Assembly: GCA_016213335.1 (NCBI GenBank)
Contig: JACRAQ010000130.1
Location: 1-64,000, forward strand
Direction: 5' to 3'
DNA length: 64,000 nucleotides
Origin: Nitrosomonadales bacterium
GTDB taxonomy: Bacteria; Pseudomonadota; Gammaproteobacteria; Burkholderiales; Gallionellaceae
This document shows, in pieces, positions 58,035-64,000 of this stretch; position 1 is the stretch's first letter; each line of letters opens with the position of its first letter. Made by a program: the position numbers and the translations under genes. The notes below the pieces were generated by a model. It was not told the origin of the DNA and ran no database searches. It saw only the letters and a list, made by a program, of their open reading frames with translations.

Positions 58035-58477
58035 AAGGTGAAGCCCTCCAGCTCGGCCGGTAAATTGCCGGCGGTAAATGCGGCCATCTTCTCGTGCTGC
58101 GACTGCCAGCGCGCCTCATCCCACACCTCAAACTTGCTGCCCTGCCCGATCAGCATCACGCGCTTGTCCAGCGTAGCGTAATTGCGCAAAGCCGGAGAAA
58201 TCAGTACGCGGCCTGCGGCATCCATCACCACATCTTCCGCATGCCCGACAAGAAAGCGCTGCAAGGCGCGCGTGCGCGGATCGAAAGCAGAAAGCCGCAT
58301 CAGCTTCTCACGGATAGGCTGCCATTCGGGCTGCGGATAAAGCAGCAGGCACCCGTCAGCATCGGCAGTGAGAACCATCTGTCCTGCGCAATGCGCGAGC
58401 AGCATGTCGCGGTGCCGCGAAGGAATCGCGAGCCTGCCTTTGTTATCCAGATTGAGCTGTGCCGCACCCTGAAACAT
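58031..58477 (-). CDS. mraZ: Transcriptional regulator MraZ
   Basis: The 148-residue protein has two SpoVT/AbrB-like swapped-hairpin units ([31 protein letters not shown]). MraZ represses its own division cluster by binding direct repeats before the gene. The ATG at 58477 follows TCAGGG and gives the standard [14 protein letters not shown] start. An ATG at 58570 would lie upstream of the promoter and is rejected. Confidence 0.95.
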   Translation of the reverse strand: MFQGAAQLNLDNKGRLAIPSRHRDMLLAHCAGQMVLTADADGCLLLYPQPEWQPIREKLMRLSAFDPRTRALQRFLVGHAEDVVMDAAGRVLISPALRNYATLDKRVMLIGQGSKFEVWDEARWQSQHEKMAAFTAGNLPAELEGFTL

Positions 58478-58499
58478 CGCTTGACCCTGAGCCGGTTTT

Positions 58500-58534
58500 C
58501 CCACTAAAACCCACTTTTCACCACTTGAACCCAC
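58500..58534 (-). promoter_or_regulatory. MraZ operator: four GTGGG-type boxes at 10-bp spacing
   Basis: On the minus strand the boxes GTGGG, GTGGT, GTGGG and GTGGG occur at 58534, 58524, 58514 and 58504, each separated by exactly five bases. This is the TGGGN5 direct-repeat arrangement bound by MraZ. They overlap the expected transcription start. Confidence 0.88.
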
Positions 58535-58561
58535 TATATTCAAAAAATATGGCTTGGTCAA
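58533..58561 (-). promoter_or_regulatory. Promoter of the division and cell-wall (dcw) cluster
   Basis: TTGACC and TATAGT on the minus strand are separated by an AT-rich 17-base spacer, immediately upstream of the MraZ boxes. This near-consensus sigma-70 promoter should drive mraZ and the genes after it. Confidence 0.85.
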
Positions 58562-58570
58562 GCGATACAT

Positions 58571-58925
58571 CAGGTTTTTTCTTTGTGCGACAAGCAGTTA
58601 GCACAGAAAATTAATGCTGTATATTTTCTCTTTAATAAATAATGGATTGCGCAAACAAGCTGAAGTTGTTTGTAATGTGCAGGCCGGTTGGGAAGTTTTT
58701 GCTGGGGCAGCGGTGATGGCAAATAATAAAGCCTATTTATTGATCCAACAGGCAAATATATAGGGCTATTCAAGCCATGCGATGCCGGCTGGTGCATGCG
58801 CAAACCAGACGCAACAAAACCGGGGGAGATGCAATACGAACTGAGCAAACAAAAGTCAAAATCCGCTCAACCGAAAGAGAAAAAATTTGTTGCTGCGAAC
58901 CAACACTGGCTGGCACCGGCCCGAG
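58571..58925. other. AT-rich intergenic region between ctaE and mraZ
   Basis: About 355 bases, clearly richer in A+T than the flanks. A minus-strand open frame of 92 codons crosses it but covers promoter-like AT tracts, has no homology I recognise and abuts the dcw promoter, so it is not called. No terminator for ctaE is evident. Confidence 0.5.
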
Positions 58926-59780
58926 TTACAGCCAGTAGAAATAAATGAATATCAGCAATCCCGGTATCACCACCACGAAATTCCAGTACCAGGCCACAAG
59001 CTCCAGCCCAACGCTGCTTTCGGCTTTGAAGTGCCCGTGAAAAGCGCGCAGCAGCAGCACCGCCAGCATGATGATTCCCGCCAGCAGGTGTGCGCCATGC
59101 ATACCGGTCAGCATGTAAAAATTTGTGCCGTAAACGCCAGTGGCCAGAGTGATGCCAAGTTCGGCGGCATGACGGTATTCCATCGCCTGCTGGAACAGGA
59201 ACGCCACGCCCAGCGCAAGCGCCATCGCCAGGCCGGCAACCATCTGGCCGCGATTGGCGGTCGAGAGCCCCTTGCGCGCCCACATCATCGACACGGCCGA
59301 TGCCAGGATGAGAATCGCATTGGCTGCGGGAATGCCCCAGGCATTCAGCGGGGTGAATGCCTGCGACTTCGGACCGCCAGATGGCCATGTTCCCCTGAAG
59401 TCCGGCCATAGCGTATAGCGCGGATCCATGGACGCCAGTTCCGGCAGCACAAAGACGCGCACGTACATCAGCGCCAGCAAAAAGGAGGCGAAAAATGCGA
59501 TCTCGGAAAGAATGAAATAGACCATGCCGATGCGGAAGGAGCGGTCCTCCCACGGATGATAATTCCCGCTTTCATCCTCGCAGATGATTTTTCCCAGCCA
59601 GCCGAATGCGCCATAGAACACCACGGCCATTCCCGCCAGGATGGGAACAACGCCGGAAGCGATGGCATTGATTCTCAGCACAAACCCCAGTGCCAGAACG
59701 AAAAGCCCCAGGTTGATCGTCACCGGATAGTGGCTGGGGGGCGGCACATAGTAATGGCTGTCGCTGCGCGTTTCGCTCAT
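58926..59780 (-). CDS. ctaE: Cytochrome c oxidase subunit III
   Basis: The 284-residue membrane protein has seven helices and CoxC signatures (DRSFRIGMVYFILSEIAFFAS; YGTNFYMLTGMHGAHLLAG; AWYWNFVVVIPGLLIF). It belongs to the aa3/caa3-type terminal oxidase. AAGGAGGT precedes its ATG. It is last in the ctaC-ctaD-ctaG-ctaE operon. Confidence 0.97.
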   Translation of the reverse strand: MSETRSDSHYYVPPPSHYPVTINLGLFVLALGFVLRINAIASGVVPILAGMAVVFYGAFGWLGKIICEDESGNYHPWEDRSFRIGMVYFILSEIAFFASFLLALMYVRVFVLPELASMDPRYTLWPDFRGTWPSGGPKSQAFTPLNAWGIPAANAILILASAVSMMWARKGLSTANRGQMVAGLAMALALGVAFLFQQAMEYRHAAELGITLATGVYGTNFYMLTGMHGAHLLAGIIMLAVLLLRAFHGHFKAESSVGLELVAWYWNFVVVIPGLLIFIYFYWL

Positions 59781-59798
59781 GATGACCTCCTTAAGCGC

Positions 59799-60329
59799 TC
59801 ACCCGGAAACAGGGAACAGTGCGTAGGAAAGGCTGATCTCCTGCACCTCGGCAGGCAGCTCCGGGCTGACCTGGAAAACCAGCGGCATTTCCTTCACTTC
59901 TCCCGGCTGCAGTACTTGCCGCTGAAAACAGAAGCATTCGATCTTGTTGAAATGCTGCGCCGCCCAGCCGGGGCTCACGCTTGGCACCGCCTGCCCGGCT
60001 AGCGCCTGGTTGGTCGGATTCCTGGCCAGATAGCTGATTCTGGTGATTTCGCCGGGGTGCACCCGCATCCTGGTTTGTACGGGACGAAATTCCCAGCTCA
60101 TGCCCGGCATCACGGTGCTGGTAAATTCCACCGTCACCCAGCGCGCGGTATCCGCTTGCGATGCCTGCGCAATCTGTACGGCCCCGCCGGTCTTGCCGTT
60201 CAGGCCCGTCACCTTGCACAGCAGGTCGTAGAACGGCACTAGGGCAAACGCGAAGCCGGTCGCGGCGGCCACCAGGAGCAGCAGCTTGATGGTCAACCGC
60301 CGGTTCGCATTTCTGAGCGCTTCATTCAT
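59799..60329 (-). CDS. ctaG: Cytochrome c oxidase assembly protein CtaG/Cox11
   Basis: The 176-residue protein has one N-terminal membrane helix (about 12-32) and a periplasmic domain with the copper-binding motif ECFCFQRQ. It delivers copper to CuB of subunit I. The ATG at 60329 follows AAGGG; a GTG three codons earlier is possible. Confidence 0.95.
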   Translation of the reverse strand: MNEALRNANRRLTIKLLLLVAAATGFAFALVPFYDLLCKVTGLNGKTGGAVQIAQASQADTARWVTVEFTSTVMPGMSWEFRPVQTRMRVHPGEITRISYLARNPTNQALAGQAVPSVSPGWAAQHFNKIECFCFQRQVLQPGEVKEMPLVFQVSPELPAEVQEISLSYALFPVSG

Positions 60330-60341
60330 CGCGGCCACCCT

Positions 60342-60488
60342 TCAATGCAAAGCCGGCAGCCATACCGGCAATCTGGAAAAAGTCAGGGTATAGATAAGCG
60401 CCACGAACAGAGCCAGTGCAACCGCCAGTTGCACCGTGCGCCGCCCACGCTTTACATGTTCATTTATCACGTTGGACTCGCTCATCAT
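60342..60488 (-). CDS. Small single-helix oxidase-associated protein
   Basis: The 48-residue product (MMSESNVINEHVKRGRR then a helix TVQLAVALALFVALIYTL) overlaps the ctaD stop by ATGA and precedes ctaG by 12 bases. Such tiny one-helix proteins commonly sit here in betaproteobacterial cta operons and are annotated as oxidase small assembly proteins. Its function is not established from sequence. Confidence 0.75.
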   Translation of the reverse strand: MMSESNVINEHVKRGRRTVQLAVALALFVALIYTLTFSRLPVWLPALH

Positions 60489-62083
60489 TTGACCGCCGGC
60501 GGTGTTTCGAAGGTGTGGTACGGGGGCGGCGAAGGCAAGGTGAACTCCAGCCCCTGCGCGCCCTCCCACACCTGGCCGGTAGCTTTGGGGCCACTGCGCA
60601 CGCACTTGAACACGATGTAAACCAGCAACAGTTGCGAGAGCCCCAGCAGAAAGGCGCCCACCGAAGAGATGAAGTTCATGGTGGAAAACCTGAGCGCATA
60701 GTCGGCAATATGGCGCGGCATGCCGTCCAACCCGGCAAACCATTGCGGGATGAAGGTCATGTTAAAGGAAATCACCGTCAGCCAGAAATGCAGCCTGCCG
60801 AGCTTCTCGTCGAACATGCGGCCGGTGAACTTGGGCAGCCAGTAGTACAACGCCGCCAGCATGCCGAAGATGCCGCCGCCGAAAAAGGTGTAATGGAAAT
60901 GCGAGACAATCACGTAGCTGTTGTGATACTGCGCATTGACCGCGACGTCCGGCAGGATCAGGCCGGTCAATGCTCCCATGCCGAAATGGGCGACGAAGCC
61001 CAGCGCGAACAGCATCGGCGTCTCGAAGGTCATCGCACCGCGCCAGATGGCGCCCAGCCAGCAGAATACCAGTACCGAGGTGGGGATGGAAATCGCCATG
61101 GTCGAGTACATGAAGTACACCTCTGCGGCAAGCGGCAGGCCGGAAGTCAGCATGTGATGCGACCACACGATGAAGCTGAGGAAGCAGATCGCCCACAGCG
61201 CATAGACCTGCGCCCGATAGCCGTAGACCGGCTTACGCGAAAAAGTCGCCAGGATATGTGGGATCAGCCCCCACACCGGCAGCAGCACGATATACACCTC
61301 CGGGTGGCCGAAGAACCAGATCAGGTGCTGCAGCAGGATCGGGTCGCCGCCGTTGGCGGCATCGAAAAAATGCGTGCCGAAATGCCGGTCGGTCAGCAGC
61401 ATGGTGGCCGCCGCGCTGAATACCGGCATGGCCAGAATCAGCATGAAGGCGGTGATCAGCCAGGCCCAGACGAACAGCGGCATCTTCATCAGCGCCATGC
61501 CCGGCGCGCGCATGTTGAGCACTGTCACCACTACGTTGATCGCGCCGCTGATGGAGGAGAGTCCCAGCAGGTGAATCGCGAAGATCGCAAAATCGACCCC
61601 TATCCCGCCCTGCAGATCCAGCGAGGTGTTGTGCATCACCCAGCCCAAGCCCGAGGCGCCGCTGCCGATGCCGGAGAATTGCAGGAAAAACGGGATCAGC
61701 AGCAAGAGTGCGGCAAACGGCAGGATCCAGAAGCCCCAGTTGTTGACCCGCGGCAGCGCCATGTCGGGCGCGCCTATCATGAGCGGGATGAGGTAATTGT
61801 TGAGGCCGGTGGCGAACGGCATGATCGCGCCGAACACCATGATCAGCGCATGCAGGGTAAACAACTGGTTGTACATGCCGGGCGAAAGCAGTTGCAGGCC
61901 CGGGAAGAGCAGTTCGGCGCGTACCGCCATGATGAGGACGCCACCGATGAAGAACATGATGGCGCCGAAGCTCATGTACAGGATGCCGAGATCCTTGTGG
62001 TTGGTGGTGGTCAGCCAGCGCATGATTCCGGCGGGTGGATGTTCATGCTGGTCATGTGCAACAGCCGTGATAGCTTGAGTCAT
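60485..62083 (-). CDS. ctaD: Cytochrome c oxidase subunit I
   Basis: The 532-residue protein with twelve helices binds low-spin haem, haem a3 and CuB. HPEVYIVLLPVWGLI and HHMLTSG provide the CuB histidines, and HFHYTFFGGGIFGM is near the C-terminal haem ligands. It has the conserved WLTTTNHKDLGILYM start. The ATG at 62083 follows GGGAAGG, part of a repeat fragment; an upstream in-frame ATG reads through that fragment and is rejected. Confidence 0.97.
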   Translation of the reverse strand: MTQAITAVAHDQHEHPPAGIMRWLTTTNHKDLGILYMSFGAIMFFIGGVLIMAVRAELLFPGLQLLSPGMYNQLFTLHALIMVFGAIMPFATGLNNYLIPLMIGAPDMALPRVNNWGFWILPFAALLLLIPFFLQFSGIGSGASGLGWVMHNTSLDLQGGIGVDFAIFAIHLLGLSSISGAINVVVTVLNMRAPGMALMKMPLFVWAWLITAFMLILAMPVFSAAATMLLTDRHFGTHFFDAANGGDPILLQHLIWFFGHPEVYIVLLPVWGLIPHILATFSRKPVYGYRAQVYALWAICFLSFIVWSHHMLTSGLPLAAEVYFMYSTMAISIPTSVLVFCWLGAIWRGAMTFETPMLFALGFVAHFGMGALTGLILPDVAVNAQYHNSYVIVSHFHYTFFGGGIFGMLAALYYWLPKFTGRMFDEKLGRLHFWLTVISFNMTFIPQWFAGLDGMPRHIADYALRFSTMNFISSVGAFLLGLSQLLLVYIVFKCVRSGPKATGQVWEGAQGLEFTLPSPPPYHTFETPPAVK

Positions 62084-62090
62084 ATGCCTT

Positions 62091-62108
62091 CCCTCTCCCC
62101 AACCCTCT
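62091..62108. repeat. Half GGGAGAGGG-type repeat before ctaD
   Basis: On the minus strand this reads AGAGGGTTGGGGAGAGGG, identical to the right half of the repeats inside murC and murD. It lies directly upstream of, and supplies the purine-rich stretch before, the ctaD start. Confidence 0.7.
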
Positions 62109-62215
62109 GAATGAAACAACTAGCCATTCGACTAGGCTGCAAACGCCCCCAGCCAAGTCGCTGGTTATCCCGCAAGCGGGCGAGTGGACAAACGAATCGC
62201 TGCGCGAGTTTCATG

Positions 62216-63493
62216 TTAACGCAAAGCCTTGACCTGCGAAGGCTGCACCATGTCGCCCATGCGGTTGCCGAACGAGTTGCGCTCATAGGTCACGATGGCG
62301 GCGATCTCGACATCGGACAGGGTGTTCTTGAAAGCCTGCATGGCGGTGCCCGGCTTGCCGTTCATGACCCGGTCCAGATGGCCGTCCTTGATCAGCAGGC
62401 CGTTCTTGTCGAGGAGCGGTCCGTTGACGATCTTGCTTCCCGCCAGCGCGGGAAAAGCTCCCGGCACGCCCTTGCCGCCAGCCTGGTGGCAGGCGATGCA
62501 GACCCCGTTATAGATCTCATTCCCTTTGGCCATCAGCTCTTCCCTGCTCCAGACCTTGCCGGCAGCAGCCTCCGCCGCCGAGCCTTCCGCTTTTTTCCTG
62601 GCGAGCCATTCCTTGAATTGCGGCTCCGCCACGGCTTCCACCACGATCGGCATGAAGGCATGCCCGTCGCCGCATAACTGGGCGCACTGGCCGCGGTAGG
62701 TTCCGGGCTTCTCGATATTCACCCACATCTCGCGCAGATAGCCGGGGACGGCATCGCGTTTGACGCCGAAAGAAGGCACCCACCAGGAGTGGATCACATC
62801 GGTGGAGGTCAGGAGAATGCGCACCTTCTTGTTGGTGGGCAGGATAAGCGGGTTGTCCACTTCCTGCAGATAATGCTCGCCCTTGGCTTCCCTGTTGTGA
62901 ATCTGGCCTTGGGTGGTCGCAATGGTGCTGACGAACCTGATATTTTCTTCCGGATATTCGTACTGCCATTTCCACTGGCTGGCCGTCACCTTGACCACCA
63001 TTTCGGCTGCGGCCCTGGTGTCTTCCATTTGCGCGATGGCATGGAAGGCGGGGACGCCCATCCAGATGTAATCGATATAGATCAGCAGCAGAAAAGGAGA
63101 AATCGCCAAGGCCCACTGCCACCTAGTGCCGGGCTTGGTGAAGGTCCCCGGTTGTGCGCCCGAGCTTTTGCGATGTTTGAAGATGGAATAGGCAAAGACG
63201 GCGAAAACGACGACATAGATGCCCATGATGATGCGCAGGAAATCCACGCTCGCCGCTATCGAATCACGTGCAACAGGTGTGACGGGTTCCTGAAAATCCC
63301 AGATTGATTTTGCGCATGACAGGCTGGCAGCAAAAAGGGAAAAAACAGTCACGAGCAACAGCGTCAACCGTTTTTCTATTCTCCCCCACTCGCGGAAATT
63401 TGCAGCCCTATCACTTCTGTTAATACAAAAATGCCGGGCTAACCATTTGTTAACGGCATGACCATCGCGGATTGCTGAATTGTCTGGCTCCAT
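62216..63493 (-). CDS. ctaC: Cytochrome c oxidase subunit II with fused cytochrome c domain
   Basis: The 425-residue protein has a signal/anchor helix (about 42-60), two membrane helices (about 84-106 and 126-146), a CuA domain with His235, Cys270, Cys274, His278 and Met281 (CAQLCGDGHAFM), and a C-terminal mono-haem cytochrome c (CIACH at 332-336). The fusion indicates a caa3-type oxidase taking electrons through its own cytochrome. The ATG at 63493 follows GGAG. The ~40 residues before the first helix are unusual, so a later start is possible. Confidence 0.94.
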   Translation of the reverse strand: MEPDNSAIRDGHAVNKWLARHFCINRSDRAANFREWGRIEKRLTLLLVTVFSLFAASLSCAKSIWDFQEPVTPVARDSIAASVDFLRIIMGIYVVVFAVFAYSIFKHRKSSGAQPGTFTKPGTRWQWALAISPFLLLIYIDYIWMGVPAFHAIAQMEDTRAAAEMVVKVTASQWKWQYEYPEENIRFVSTIATTQGQIHNREAKGEHYLQEVDNPLILPTNKKVRILLTSTDVIHSWWVPSFGVKRDAVPGYLREMWVNIEKPGTYRGQCAQLCGDGHAFMPIVVEAVAEPQFKEWLARKKAEGSAAEAAAGKVWSREELMAKGNEIYNGVCIACHQAGGKGVPGAFPALAGSKIVNGPLLDKNGLLIKDGHLDRVMNGKPGTAMQAFKNTLSDVEIAAIVTYERNSFGNRMGDMVQPSQVKALR

Positions 63494-63756
63494 CGCATAG
63501 TCTCCATCGGGCCATTTCTGTTTCCCGGCTTGCTCAAGTCTCCAGCATCGGCTCAAAAGATACTCGCCGCAATTTTCATCGTCAAGCAAGCCAACAGCAA
63601 ACCAGCAGTACGCTGCGATTCTCCAGACGATTGAGGCTTGACTTTATTGGATAAAGGATGCCAGATATGCACTGTGACCGCGCTTGCTCTGGCGAGGAAG
63701 CATGCCGGCAGCGGGCACAATCGGCCGGAAATACCGCAACCACAGAGGAGACAATC
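63494..63756. other. Divergent intergenic region ctaC / wrbA
   Basis: About 260 bases between divergent genes. TTGACT at ~63638 may be part of a rightward promoter, but no clear -10 was found. CCACAGAGGAG before wrbA resembles part of the CACAGAG repeat and includes its ribosome site. Confidence 0.4.
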
Positions 63757-64000
63757 ATGATTAAAGTTCTTGTTCTCTATTACAGTATGTATGGGCATAT
63801 CGAAGCAATGGCGCGGGCGGCAGCTGAGGGCGTGCGCAAAGTGGATGGTGCGGAAGCAATGGTCAAACGCGTGCCGGAAACCATTCCGGAAGACAAGGCG
63901 AGGGCGATGGGCGTGAAACTGGATCAGCCCGCCCCAGTTGCCGCTACTGATGAGCTTGCGGACTATGACGCGATTATCTTCGGCACGCCGACCCGGTTTG
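63757..64000 (+). CDS. wrbA: WrbA-family NAD(P)H:quinone oxidoreductase, partial (3' end beyond window)
   Basis: The first 81 residues show a flavodoxin-like fold starting [20 protein letters not shown], the FMN phosphate-binding loop, and [13 protein letters not shown], typical of WrbA. It reduces quinones by two electrons, limiting radical formation. GAGGAG lies before the ATG at 63757. The C-terminal half is outside the window. Confidence 0.92.
   Translation, partial: MIKVLVLYYSMYGHIEAMARAAAEGVRKVDGAEAMVKRVPETIPEDKARAMGVKLDQPAPVAATDELADYDAIIFGTPTRF

Noticed and set aside
58478-58570. Longer MraZ starting at 58570
   Set aside because: This start would lie upstream of the -35/-10 promoter and MraZ boxes and add 31 residues not seen in the family.
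58570-58848. Minus-strand 92-codon open frame between ctaE and mraZ
   Set aside because: AT-rich, no recognisable motif, no good ribosome site, and it lies immediately upstream of the dcw promoter.

Overview
This 64-kb window is chromosomal DNA from a motile, aerobic, GC-rich Gram-negative bacterium, most likely a betaproteobacterium. The evidence is the gene order rpsF-priB-rpsR-rplI, an FlhDC master regulator, CheZ and CheD together, a complete mraZ-to-ftsZ cluster, a cytochrome c oxidase operon with CtaG and a meso-DAP type MurE. A Nitrosomonadales/Gallionellaceae-like source is plausible, but the sequence does not prove it. No rRNA, prophage, transposase or CRISPR array was seen. Almost every gene lies on the minus strand.

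Region 1 (1-13.6 kb) is a signalling block. It holds a partial GAF histidine kinase, an HDOD protein, a PAS-like response regulator, a REC-GGDEF-EAL protein, a four-PAS HisKA_2 kinase with an ANTAR response regulator, a CHASE-PAS-GGDEF protein, a NIT-like/HAMP/PAS/GGDEF/EAL protein, and a STAS plus HATPase pair. Region 2 (13.6-34.5 kb) is a large chemotaxis and motility cluster: cheB, cheD, cheR, four MCP-type proteins, cheW, two cheA, two cheY, a separate Aer-like PAS protein, cheZ, two cheV, motAB and flhDC. Close matches to the FliA (sigma-28) consensus lie before flhD, motA, the MCP gene at 31.5 kb and the REC-GGDEF-EAL gene. This suggests that flagellar output, chemotaxis and c-di-GMP turnover share one late regulon, with feedback onto flhDC.

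Region 3 (34.9-40.3 kb) holds the rpsF-priB-rpsR-rplI operon with a near-consensus promoter, an OmpA-family porin, an NsrR-like regulator, an exported beta-carbonic anhydrase, tRNA-Val(CAC) and recO. Region 4 (40.4-58.6 kb) is the division and cell-wall cluster, running on the minus strand in the order mraZ-rsmH-ftsL-ftsI-murE-murF-mraY-murD-ftsW-murG-murC-murB-ddl-ftsQ-ftsA-ftsZ. Its genes mostly overlap by 4-19 bases. A -35/-10 promoter and four 10-bp-spaced GTGGK boxes, a MraZ operator, precede it. Region 5 (58.9-63.5 kb) is ctaC-ctaD-small ORF-ctaG-ctaE, with a cytochrome c domain fused to subunit II. The start of a WrbA-type quinone oxidoreductase gene closes the window.

The most unusual content is a set of small palindromic repeats of several families. 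Some sit between chemotaxis genes. Others appear to be inserted in frame inside essential wall-synthesis genes (ftsQ, murB, murC, murD, and murF at its tail and once internally), adding peptide segments. Other notable points are an MCP-like protein with a CheZ-type D-x3-Q motif and a C-terminal GEVELF tail shared with CheD, an aerotaxis receptor split into separate PAS and CZB-MCP genes, and three GYGFF repeats in the CheA linker.
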